DNA from: an uncultured Eubacterium sp.
Lineage (GTDB): Bacteria > Bacillota > Clostridia > Lachnospirales > Lachnospiraceae
Direction: 5' to 3'
Length of the DNA: 64,000 nt
Assembly (NCBI GenBank): GCA_934320655.1
Contig: CAKRFN010000013.1
Coordinates: 29,358-93,357, forward strand
Part shown: positions 17,735 to 25,452 of the stretch, one piece after another
Layout of the letters: each line of letters begins with the position of its first letter
How positions within the stretch are numbered: position 1 is the first letter of the stretch
Program-made: the position numbers and the translations under genes
The notes under the pieces: model-generated
Seen by the model: the letters and a program-made list of their open reading frames with translations, nothing else
Databases searched by the model: none
Told to the model about the DNA's origin: nothing

Positions 17735-18862
17735 TTAAAACGGCTGGTAATCACGGATCACATTGAGCGCCGGCAGCACATTGCCCTCATAGTCAAACAA
17801 TGCCTGATTCGCCCACTCATTTCCACACGGACCGGGATCATTCATATATGCCAGCGATGCCGGTGTTGCCCAGCCGCTGCCGGGTACCGGTATCCATGCC
17901 GGTTCCCACCAGAAAAATCCTTTGACCCGCTGATCTGCGACGGTATCGAGCCGCGTCAGCAGCGCCGAGATAAAATCCGCCTGTCCTTCTTTTGTCATCG
18001 GATACTCGATCCGCTCGACTAATGCGGGCTTTGTCGCATAGCCTTTGCGCTCGTTTGCCGTGAGCTGTTCATACGAAGCGTAATCTTCCATCGTATATCC
18101 CATCGACACCTCGGCAATGATCAGATCTTTTCCATAGCGCACCGCGATGTCATTCAGATTCGCCAGCAGCTGATCCATCGTTCCATGCCAGAACGGATAG
18201 TAGGACAGCCCGATCAGGTCAAAATTCTCACCGCGCGCGATATAATGGTCAAACCAGCGGCGGTACAGCTCATTGTTGCCGCCGTTATCCAGATGGATCA
18301 TCGTCAGAATGTGCGGATCGCTCTCGCGCACCGCACGGATGCCCGCGCTCACAAAACGCGCCACGTTATCATATTCCGTGACTCCGTGATCCACATCCAG
18401 CCTGCCCTCCGGCCACAAAAGACCGTTTGACAGCTCATTGCCAACCTGTACCATCGTCACACGCACACCTGCATCCAGAAATGTGCGCATCGTCTGTTTC
18501 GTAAATGTATAGACTGCCTGCTCCAGTTCAGGCACGGACAGCTCCCGCCATGCCTTGGGCTTGATCTGTTTGCCCGGATCTGCCCAGAAATCGCTGTACT
18601 GGAAATCGAGCAGCACATCAAAGCCTTTTTCACTCACACGCTTTGCGATCGCAAGCGTCGTCGGCACATCATTTTCACCTGCGCCGTAGCTGTCATGATT
18701 CCCACTCCACGGATCATTCCAGATGCGCAGCCGGATTGTGTCGATGTCATGCTCCTTTAAAATATCGAGCACATCGCGCTCCTCCCCGCCATCATAATAT
18801 CTGGCGCCGAGACGTTCCAGCTCCAGCATCGTCGACAGATCCGCTCCTTTGATATATCTCAT
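17735..18862 (-). CDS. GH53 endo-beta-1,4-galactanase, cytoplasmic
   Basis: 375 residues with strong GH53 features: KGADLSTMLELERLGARYYD at the N-terminus, IRLRIWNDPW, LLDFQYSDFWADPGKQ, the acid/base Glu143 in VQVGNELSNGLLWPEG and the nucleophile Glu251 in LIIAEVSMGYT, ending with GFFWWEPAWIPV. The enzyme cuts beta-1,4-galactan, the side chain of pectic rhamnogalacturonan I. There is no signal peptide, so it would act on imported galacto-oligosaccharides. It is the last gene of an operon with a zinc-ribbon protein and a 616-residue unknown, preceded by a LacI-family regulator. The ATG has AGGAGC 6 nt upstream. Confidence 0.9.
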   Translation of the reverse strand: MRYIKGADLSTMLELERLGARYYDGGEERDVLDILKEHDIDTIRLRIWNDPWSGNHDSYGAGENDVPTTLAIAKRVSEKGFDVLLDFQYSDFWADPGKQIKPKAWRELSVPELEQAVYTFTKQTMRTFLDAGVRVTMVQVGNELSNGLLWPEGRLDVDHGVTEYDNVARFVSAGIRAVRESDPHILTMIHLDNGGNNELYRRWFDHYIARGENFDLIGLSYYPFWHGTMDQLLANLNDIAVRYGKDLIIAEVSMGYTMEDYASYEQLTANERKGYATKPALVERIEYPMTKEGQADFISALLTRLDTVADQRVKGFFWWEPAWIPVPGSGWATPASLAYMNDPGPCGNEWANQALFDYEGNVLPALNVIRDYQPF

Positions 18863-18877
18863 GATAAAGCTCCTGTT

Positions 18878-19096
18878 TTAGTCGAAATCGAATTTTGTGA
18901 TCCGCTCGTGCATCGCACCATAGCGGAAACGCACCATCTCATTTTTCTCCAGAACATCCTTCTCATCGCCGCGATACTGGCAGCGGATGCAGCTATAGAT
19001 GCCGGTTTCTTTGTTATAGAACATATCGATATCGAGATCTCTCATAAAGCATGAGGGACATCTGAAGTTTAATTTGCCTTTTGTAAGTTGAGCCAT
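18878..19096 (-). CDS. Small zinc-ribbon protein
   Basis: 72 residues. Two Cys pairs, FRCPSC and YSCIRC, separated by 20 residues form a classic zinc ribbon. The remainder is charged, ending ITKFDFD, and there is no membrane segment. It starts inside the last 28 nt of the 616-residue gene with its own AGGAGG site, and ends 16 nt before the galactanase, so it belongs to this operon. The function is unknown; it could be a structural or RNA/DNA-binding protein. It may have been placed here by chance rather than take part in galactan use. Confidence 0.75.
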   Translation of the reverse strand: MAQLTKGKLNFRCPSCFMRDLDIDMFYNKETGIYSCIRCQYRGDEKDVLEKNEMVRFRYGAMHERITKFDFD

Positions 19097-20919
19097 GTCG
19101 CAAATACCTCCTTGTCTGAGACTTTCTTTTTATAGCCGAGCTTGAACATCGGTGAGAATGCATATCCCTCCTGAATATAGCCCTCTGCGCCTCCGGTCTG
19201 TGTCAGGGAGACTGCTGTCTCGATCGCCGGAATCTTTGCGCTGACTGCCGTGGCATCTGCCAGACGCTCCTCACGGCATTTGTACTCATAAGAGATCGTC
19301 TTTGTCTCGCTGCCCTCACATGCCAGTGTGATGCCGGTCATATCCTCCGGATATTCGGTCGTTCCGTAGCATGCGACCATGTATTCATCCAGATAGACCT
19401 CCGCAGCCGGATCGCTCATCTCAAGGATCGTGCGCTCGATCTTGATATTGGAGGATCCCTCCTCAAAATATTCCTTTGTCTGCAATTTGACGGTCAGACC
19501 CTGAAACTCGATCGTCACCGGATCAAGTGTCAGCACGCGGGTCTTGCCCTCCTGTGAAAAATGCGCGTGTGTCGGGCACAGGCACAGATCTACTTCCTCT
19601 CCGCGATAGCACAGCTTGGCGCTGCGGACGGTACCCTCTCCGGCATAATGTGTGAAATAGCCCGCACGGTATTTTTCCTGAATCAGGAACGGATAAGAGG
19701 CATCCTGTACGTGTTTGGTGCCGATACCTACCGGCCACTCGAGCTTGGCTGCATACGGACGCAGATCGACGATCGCGCCGCCCTGATCCATGTTCACGCA
19801 GGCGCGCATATACGGATCACAGTACCAGAACAACTGCTTATCTGAGCCGTATAAAATATCGCGCCACAGTGCACACTCAGGCTCTGTATAGCGTTTTTCC
19901 TCTGTCACGCCCTTTTTCTGTCTGTAGTAATCGGCAAACTCTGACATTGTCATATCGATCAGCTTGCCCTCTTTTTTCAACTGTCCATAGTATGCACAGC
20001 CGTCGGTATAGGATTTGAGCAGCAGCTCATAGGGCTGCTCCCAGCGTCCCATCTTATTCATCCAGCCAGGTCCGACAAACATCATGTTATAGGCATAACC
20101 GTTGTTGTATTTTTCCAGATCACGGTACTGGTCGATCAGGTTGTACAGATACGGATATTCCCATGTCTTTGTGTCGTAGATCATGCCGCGCAGTACGTTC
20201 TGCGGATGCGTACCGAAGTTCGATCCGTTTCCGTCGTAGCACGCGATCAGGTCGCGGGAGAGATGCGGGATCGCAACGATACCGGAATCCTCCGCCTCAT
20301 TTGCCGCAGGCGCATGTGTATTCTGCTTGGACGGAATCCACGGAGCCCACGGGCCGCCGTCAAACAGCGTATACCATGAATTGTTACATGTATGGTATGC
20401 CTTCGGGCCTTCCTCCCAGCAGGTGGCAACCGCACATTTCACACTCGGGTAAGTCGCTTTCACATAGTTGATGAGATCGGCATCCATGTAGTAGGAACCG
20501 GTCGATTCCGGATAAAAGCCAAACCGCTCATAAAACTTTCCGAATACATCATCCACGATCGCCTTCTTGTCCTCCATCGAGAACATCCAGATACAGAAAT
20601 CCTTTGTTTTGTATTTTTCACGGAACTGCTCACACGGCAGACCGAGCAGTGACAGCGCGATCTCATCCCCGTAGGTATCATGGTCGTGCTTGGCGATCTC
20701 TACTGCCTCGTCGTTAAACAGTGCGGCGTAAGTCATCTGGATCGTGACCTTCAATCCGTTCTCATGTGCCAGACGCTGCTGTGTCTTGAAAATATCCAGC
20801 GATTCGGTAATCAGCGCCTTGTCTCCGATATCCTCCTCTTTTCCCTGTCCGGTGACTGTCGCTGAATACTCCGGCACCATCTCCGGTCTATGGATGACGT
20901 TTAAAATCATTGGTTCCAT
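19069..20919 (-). CDS. Uncharacterised 616-residue protein of the galactan operon
   Basis: I do not recognise the family with certainty. The protein has no signal peptide or membrane helix. The first half (FIWMF-type segment, then SMEDKKAIVDDVFGKFYERF, FYPESTGSYYMDADLINYV, CAVATCWEEGPKAYH) resembles the NodB/GH57-like deacetylase or glycosidase barrels, in which Asp and His residues line the pocket. The second half is beta-rich (VEWPVG, LTLDPVTIEFQGLTVKLQT) like an accessory sandwich. It is the first gene after a strong promoter with a TTTGCGCAA box, and it is followed by a zinc-ribbon protein and GH53 galactanase. A carbohydrate-active role on galactan fragments is inferred from this context only. 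The start has AAGGAGGGG 9 nt upstream. Confidence 0.7.
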   Translation of the reverse strand: MEPMILNVIHRPEMVPEYSATVTGQGKEEDIGDKALITESLDIFKTQQRLAHENGLKVTIQMTYAALFNDEAVEIAKHDHDTYGDEIALSLLGLPCEQFREKYKTKDFCIWMFSMEDKKAIVDDVFGKFYERFGFYPESTGSYYMDADLINYVKATYPSVKCAVATCWEEGPKAYHTCNNSWYTLFDGGPWAPWIPSKQNTHAPAANEAEDSGIVAIPHLSRDLIACYDGNGSNFGTHPQNVLRGMIYDTKTWEYPYLYNLIDQYRDLEKYNNGYAYNMMFVGPGWMNKMGRWEQPYELLLKSYTDGCAYYGQLKKEGKLIDMTMSEFADYYRQKKGVTEEKRYTEPECALWRDILYGSDKQLFWYCDPYMRACVNMDQGGAIVDLRPYAAKLEWPVGIGTKHVQDASYPFLIQEKYRAGYFTHYAGEGTVRSAKLCYRGEEVDLCLCPTHAHFSQEGKTRVLTLDPVTIEFQGLTVKLQTKEYFEEGSSNIKIERTILEMSDPAAEVYLDEYMVACYGTTEYPEDMTGITLACEGSETKTISYEYKCREERLADATAVSAKIPAIETAVSLTQTGGAEGYIQEGYAFSPMFKLGYKKKVSDKEVFATWLNLQKAN

Positions 20920-21052
20920 TCGTAAATGCCCCTCCTTCTTGTTACTTCAATCATTTGTCGCTCTGATTGATCGTTGTCCGTTTGATAATTGTTGATCGTT
21001 GTTCATTGCTTTCCGGTACTCTTTTTGATACTCTGTTTCACCATGCGCCATT

Positions 21053-21110
21053 GCTTTGCGCAATCGGTTGTTCATATGGCTATATTAGCACGCAAAAAGG
21101 CGTCTGTCAA
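21053..21110 (-). promoter_or_regulatory. Promoter and operator of the galactan operon
   Basis: On the minus strand TTGACA (21105-21110) and TAATAT (21082-21087) are separated by exactly 17 nt. Downstream, ATTGCGCAAAGCAAT covers 21050-21064 and holds the 8-bp palindrome TTGCGCAA. The same box recurs in front of the LacI-family gene. A repressor bound here would block elongation just after the start site. Confidence 0.75.
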
Positions 21111-21121
21111 TATATTTTTCG

Positions 21122-22150
21122 TTACGTTGTGGATTCCTTTAAGATCACTTCATACGGAAGCAGCGTTTTCGCCGGGACATGTTCGCCCTCGATCAGATCA
21201 AGCAGCGTGCGGCACGCCGCCATTCCAAGCTCCTTCGCATTGAACGCGAGTGCCGTGATTGCGGGGACATAATTCTCCAACAGCAGACCGTTGTAAAATG
21301 AGGCGACCTTCATCTGCCGCGGCACTTCCACACCGAGCTCACGCAGCGATTTGAGCACATGATTGGCAGTCGCATCATCCATACACAGGATCGCGTCTAC
21401 CTGCGGTGCCAGCTCACGCACCGCCTTGTCGATCAGCACCGGATCGGACAAGCCGAGCCTCACAAGCGCGTGGTCGGGCTGTCTGTGCAGTTGCGCAAAT
21501 GCCTGCAGGTAGCCGTTGTAGCGCTGCTTTGTGACCATGTGCGCCTCATCACCCCCGATCAACGCCAGCCGCTGCAATCCCTTGAGCAGCAGCACGCCGG
21601 TCAGCTCCTGACACGCGCTCTGGTGATTGTGGTCAACCTGTATGACACCCGCATAATCACTGCTGCCGATCGTTACAAATGGCACTTTTTTCTCCTGCAA
21701 AAATTCGACCTGCGCGTCCTTGACATAGGAACACATCAGGATCACACCATCCACCTTGCGGTTTGCGATCACGCGCTCAAGCGAGGAAATATCGTGGTTA
21801 TCGCAGATGCACAGCAGTACATCATAGTCTGCCGCACCGCTGATCTTTTCGATCCCGAACAGGCAGTCCTGGAAAAACGACAGATCCGACATTCCATAGT
21901 GCTCCGGCAGCACCACGCACAGGTTGTAGGTTTTCGACTGTGCCAGCCCCTTTGCGATCACGCTCGGCTGGTAATCATGCTCACTGATATACTCCATCAC
22001 ACGCGCCCTTGTCTCTTTTCCGATGCGCCCTTTTCCTGAAATTGCGCGCGAAACCGTCGTTTTTGACACGCCGAGCGCCTCTGCCACATCCGCAATCGTT
22101 ATATTTTTCTTGATATTCTTTTCGTCTGCTTTCTTCCCGTCTGCTCCCAT
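21122..22150 (-). CDS. LacI-family transcriptional regulator
   Basis: 342 residues from the ATG at 22150 (GGAGG 5 nt upstream; the in-frame ATG at 22162 lacks one). The HTH is ITIADVAEALGVSKTTVSRAISGKGRIG with hinge YQPSVIAKGLAQSKTYNL. The rest is a periplasmic-binding-protein-like effector domain (GVILMCSY, FVTIGSSDYAGVIQVDHN, ALIGGDEAHMVTKQRYNGYL, DAILCMDDATANHVLKSL). It likely responds to a galactan-derived sugar and controls the downstream operon, whose promoter lies 12 nt past this gene's stop. TTGCGCAA-type boxes in front of both transcription units suggest autoregulation as well. Confidence 0.88.
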   Translation of the reverse strand: MGADGKKADEKNIKKNITIADVAEALGVSKTTVSRAISGKGRIGKETRARVMEYISEHDYQPSVIAKGLAQSKTYNLCVVLPEHYGMSDLSFFQDCLFGIEKISGAADYDVLLCICDNHDISSLERVIANRKVDGVILMCSYVKDAQVEFLQEKKVPFVTIGSSDYAGVIQVDHNHQSACQELTGVLLLKGLQRLALIGGDEAHMVTKQRYNGYLQAFAQLHRQPDHALVRLGLSDPVLIDKAVRELAPQVDAILCMDDATANHVLKSLRELGVEVPRQMKVASFYNGLLLENYVPAITALAFNAKELGMAACRTLLDLIEGEHVPAKTLLPYEVILKESTT

Positions 22151-22164
22151 GTATTCCTCCATTT

Positions 22165-22194
22165 TTGCGCAAATTGTAGCGCAACATGCGCAAC
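22165..22194. promoter_or_regulatory. Candidate LacI-type operator cluster
   Basis: TTGCGCAA at 22165-22172 is followed by GCGCAACATGCGCAA at 22179-22193, giving three GCGCAA half-sites just upstream of the regulator's start codon. The single box at 21056-21063 in the operon leader matches. This is the pattern expected for autoregulation by the adjacent LacI-family protein. Confidence 0.6.
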
Positions 22195-22359
22195 TTTTTC
22201 TCTATCATGCCATGAAATGGGAGAAAAAGCAAGGACTGTTTTTATCAAAAGAGCTTTGCAGTATGTTGTGGCACTTTTGTGCTTATTGATATATACCGTT
22301 ATTATACAAACTGCATAAAATATCTTTGCATTTTTTGTGAAATATAGTCATTTCTTTGC

Positions 22360-22388
22360 TTGATTTTTCTTTTTTCAAGTGATAAAAC
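22360..22388 (+). promoter_or_regulatory. cstA: Promoter of the T-box/cstA transcript
   Basis: TTGATT (22360-22365) and TAAAAC (22383-22388) are spaced by 17 nt. RNA would start near 22395, just where the T-box structure begins. Confidence 0.55.
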
Positions 22389-22394
22389 TACTTG

Positions 22395-22680
22395 TAACAA
22401 ATGAATCACGCGACCAAAAGCAACGAATGGGATACGCTGGTGCAGGCAAAACATCTCACAGAGAGCCGTCAGATGGTGCGAGACGGCAGATGTTCCTCCC
22501 CAACATCACCCACGAGCTTCACGCTGAATCCAGTAGGCGCCGACGTCCGCTCCACGTTATCGGAGCAACTGTTAGTTGACAGTAGAGAGTGGCTGTGTGC
22601 AAAATCACAGCAACACAGAGTGGTACCGCGGAAAATTCCGTCTCTGTAGTTCATTGGAACTGCAGGGGCGTTTTTTTATA
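22395..22680 (+). promoter_or_regulatory. T-box riboswitch, specifier probably AUC (isoleucine)
   Basis: All main T-box parts are visible. Stem I has AAGC (22418-22421) pairing GCTT (22516-22519), a kink-turn with CGA on both strands, and TGGG (22428-22431) pairing CCCA (22509-22512). The distal part holds AGAGAG (22460-22465) and the loop GATGGTGCGA. The 14-nt T-box AGAGTGGTACCGCG lies at 22617-22630. A competing terminator with a 14-bp stem and seven T follows at 22639-22677. The specifier loop reads AACATCA just before CCCA; by alignment with other leaders the codon is ATC at 22505-22507, so uncharged tRNA-Ile should switch the downstream gene on. The codon assignment is less certain than the element itself. 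Confidence 0.9.
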
Positions 22681-22764
22681 TACATGATTTAGAGCAGCAG
22701 CGATTTTGCGAGTTGGTTCTGAATTGAATCAAAACATATCAAACTTAAGAAAAGAGGCTAGATT

Positions 22765-24459
22765 ATGAATGGAATCTTAATGATGGTCATCGCTCTGGTA
22801 GTATTGGGAGGCGCTTATCTCCTCTACGGACGATATCTTCAAAACAAATGGGGAATTGACCCGAAAGCAAAAACACCCGCTTATGAAATGGAAGACGGTG
22901 TAGACTATGTCCCCGCCGACACTAACGTCGTATTCGGACACCAGTTCGCGTCGATCGCAGGCGCAGGCCCGATCAACGGACCGATTCAGGCAGCGATCTT
23001 CGGCTGGCTTCCGGTATTGTTATGGGTACTGATCGGCGGTGTGTTCTTCGGTGCGGTACAGGACTTCGCATCCATGTATGCATCTGTCAAAAATAAAGGA
23101 CGTACCATCGGCTACATCATTGAAACATATATTGGAAAAGTCGGCAAAAAGCTGTTTTTAGCATTCTGCTGGCTGTTCTGTATCTTAGTCGTAGCGGCAT
23201 TCGCGGATGTCGTTGCCGGAACCTTTAACGGATTCGCTACCGATGCGGCAGGCACCGTGACCAAAGTCGCCGCCAACGGTGCAGTTGCTACTACTTCTCT
23301 CTTATTCATTGTAGAAGCTGTAGCACTCGGTTTTATCTTAAAATATGCAAAGTTAAATAAATGGATCAACACCGGCATCGCCATCGCTATGCTGATCGCC
23401 GCTGTTGCCATCGGTCTGAACTGCCCGATTTATCTGACCAGAACGACGTGGCATGTAATCATTTTTATCTACATATTGATCGCGTGTGTCACTCCGGTAT
23501 GGGCACTGTTGCAGCCGCGTGACTACTTGAACAGCTACCTGTTGATCTTTATGATCGTCGGTGCAGTCGTTGGTATCTTTGTATCCAATCCGACCTGCAA
23601 CCTTGCCGCTTTCACGAGCTTTGAGGTGGACGGTCAATACCTGTTCCCGATCTTATTCGTGACGATCGCCTGCGGTGCGGTATCCGGTTTCCACTCACTT
23701 GTATCCTCCGGTACTGCCTCCAAGCAGATCAAAAACGAGAAAAATATGCTGCCCGTATCTTACGGTGCAATGCTGATGGAAAGTATGCTCGCTGTCATCG
23801 CCCTGATCGCCGTTGCCTCCTTTGCAGACGGAGAAGCCGCCGCACAGGGTCTGACGACACAGCCGCAGATCTTCGCCGGTGCGATCGCAAACTTTCTGAC
23901 CGCTGTCGGTCTGCCGTACGAGCTTGTATTTACGCTGATCAACCTTGCGGTATCCGCATTCGCGCTGACCTCGCTCGACTCCGTTGCCCGTATCGGACGA
24001 CTCTCCTTTCAGGAGTTCTTCCTCGACAGTAACACCGACGAGGCAAACATGAATCCGGTCACAAAAGTGCTGACAAACAAATACTTCGCTACGATCCTCA
24101 CACTGGTACTCGCATTCCTGCTGGCAAAGGTCGGCTACGCCGAGATCTGGCCGCTGTTCGGATCTGCCAACCAGCTGCTTTCCGTACTGGCACTGGTCGC
24201 ATGTGCAGTATTCTTAAAGAAAACCAAGCGTCAGGGCGCGATGCTGTGGATCCCGATGTTTTTCATGATGGCAGTCACCTTTACCGCACTGACCATGACG
24301 ATCGTAAAACTCGGCTCTGCACTGACCACGACAGGTCTCGACCTCGGAAATACCCTGCAGCTCATTTTCGCAGTGTTACTCCTGCTGCTCGGTATCATCG
24401 TGGCAATTCAGGGTGTCAAGAAGCTGTTTGAGAAAACTGACAGCAAGCAGGCAGCATAA
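22765..24459 (+). CDS. cstA: CstA-family transporter (carbon starvation protein A)
   Basis: 564 residues with about 15-16 membrane spans. The family signature is present: YGRYLQNKWGIDPKAKTPAY, DTNVVFGHQFASIAGAGPI, GPIQAAIFGWLPVLLWVLIG, GAVQDFASMY, HSLVSSGTASKQI and NQLLSVLALVACAVF. CstA relatives import pyruvate or peptides and are often induced at carbon starvation. Here the only gene after the T-box is this one, so its expression should follow amino-acid (probably isoleucine) limitation. That points to peptide or branched-chain amino-acid uptake rather than pyruvate. It is a single-gene unit ended by a strong terminator. It is somewhat shorter than the E. coli CstA of about 700 residues, as is usual for the short Firmicutes form. 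Confidence 0.88.
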   Translation: MNGILMMVIALVVLGGAYLLYGRYLQNKWGIDPKAKTPAYEMEDGVDYVPADTNVVFGHQFASIAGAGPINGPIQAAIFGWLPVLLWVLIGGVFFGAVQDFASMYASVKNKGRTIGYIIETYIGKVGKKLFLAFCWLFCILVVAAFADVVAGTFNGFATDAAGTVTKVAANGAVATTSLLFIVEAVALGFILKYAKLNKWINTGIAIAMLIAAVAIGLNCPIYLTRTTWHVIIFIYILIACVTPVWALLQPRDYLNSYLLIFMIVGAVVGIFVSNPTCNLAAFTSFEVDGQYLFPILFVTIACGAVSGFHSLVSSGTASKQIKNEKNMLPVSYGAMLMESMLAVIALIAVASFADGEAAAQGLTTQPQIFAGAIANFLTAVGLPYELVFTLINLAVSAFALTSLDSVARIGRLSFQEFFLDSNTDEANMNPVTKVLTNKYFATILTLVLAFLLAKVGYAEIWPLFGSANQLLSVLALVACAVFLKKTKRQGAMLWIPMFFMMAVTFTALTMTIVKLGSALTTTGLDLGNTLQLIFAVLLLLLGIIVAIQGVKKLFEKTDSKQAA

Positions 24460-24493
24460 GGTGTTGACTGTCCCCTGCACCCTGCATATAGAC

Positions 24494-24526
24494 AAAAAAT
24501 AGGAGCGTGGAAGCTCCTATTTTTTG
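24494..24526 (+). terminator. Intrinsic terminator of cstA
   Basis: AAAAATAGGAGC and GCTCCTATTTTT pair around a six-base loop, followed by TTG. A perfect stem with a T-run. Confidence 0.9.
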
Positions 24527-24587
24527 TTGTATTCATAATTTATTTATCCCGTATAAGACTGTGTCTGAATGAATAATAAAATAACAA

Positions 24588-24670
24588 ATGGGTACTGCCA
24601 TATTAGCGGCTACCACACAGGCAGCTTATGTTTAAAATAGTCACACACTAATATGGGCTTACATACCCAT
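24588..24670. repeat. Imperfect inverted repeat of unknown role
   Basis: ATGGGTACTGCCATATTAG (24588-24606) is nearly complementary to 24648-24670 (CTAATATGG, then TACCCAT). The intervening 41 nt contain GGCTACCACACAGGCAGC. The stretch between cstA and the broken DUF3800 gene has no other feature. It could be a small structured RNA, a miniature element or an element end. Confidence 0.35.
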
Positions 24671-24770
24671 CAGATTTCTTACTCGCATACTAACATATCA
24701 TATACAGAAATTCAAGTGTTTATTCTGTGGCGGTCTATATTTTTATAATCACTTTTACTCTCTTTACGGC

Positions 24771-25315
24771 TTATTTCCCAAACTTTTTATATGGGAAATA
24801 TTGTACTACATTGATGCTTCCTTTTATCAAATTTTTGTATATGTCATTTTTATACTCATAATTTGCATATAGCCCATTCGCAACATAAGCCGCAGCTTGA
24901 ATAATAAATGCGTCTCCCGCATCAGAATCTTTGTATTCAAAATTGATCGTGACATCCAAGCCTTTTTCATATACGATATCTGCAATAATATATTCCCGCA
25001 AGGAGTTTTTGGATGTGATTTTCGTTGTTTTGTTATCAAATAAAATATTTACCGTTTTCCCTTCGTCATTTTTTGTAATGAGTTTGGAAATAAGTATTTT
25101 TGATGCAAAATTATATAAAATATTTTTATCCTTTAACAATCGTTTTTCTGTATAATGTAAATCAACGACGATATAAGAAATCGTTACATCTTTTGAAAGT
25201 TGAGCTTCCGTTTCATGATATTATGCAATGCTTTTGCATTCATTGTATCAATACAGGAAATCACAAAGTACCTGCCGGACACACCTAAATTACCTGATTC
25301 ATCAATTTTGTTAAA
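24771..25315 (-). pseudogene. Decayed DUF3800 gene
   Basis: Two pieces in different frames match one DUF3800 protein. The upstream piece has the family hallmark KIDESGNLGVSGRYFVISCID and stops after KLNFQKM at about 25184. The downstream piece, in another frame, reads SKDVTISYIVVDLHYTEKRL and continues through KDKNILYNFASKILI and DAFIIQAAAYVANGLY to the natural end. About 30-40 residues that normally lie between them are missing, together with a frameshift near 25185. The normal N-terminus before IDESGN is also absent. DUF3800 proteins are uncharacterised and often lie near mobile or defence genes. No intact copy is present in the window. Confidence 0.75.
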
Positions 25316-25379
25316 GGATAATAGCTTGGAATTATGATCTGAGCACTTGTATTTTTTATTGTATCCTCGCGGTTTTTTG

Positions 25380-25402
25380 TGTGATCGGAATTTCCTATCA
25401 CA
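25380..25402. repeat. 23-bp extragenic palindrome, copy 2
   Basis: TGTGATCGGAATTTCCTATCACA, close to the copy at 5898-5920. Like that copy, it lies immediately after the T-run of a minus-strand terminator, here that of eno. Confidence 0.6.
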
Positions 25403-25403
25403 C

Positions 25404-25436
25404 AAAAAAACGCCTGCCTCTTTTCAGAGACAGACG
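25404..25436 (-). terminator. Intrinsic terminator of eno
   Basis: On the minus strand CGTCTGTCTC pairs with GAGGCAGGCG around a TGAAAA loop and is followed by seven T. It lies 17 nt after the enolase stop. Confidence 0.85.
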
Positions 25437-25452
25437 GTGAAACATCCTCTTT

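Noticed and set aside
22505..22520. TTC (22518-22520) as the T-box specifier, giving phenylalanine
   Set aside because: Those bases are needed for the basal helix GCTT/AAGC. The loop between the CCCA helix and the upper stem holds ATC instead.
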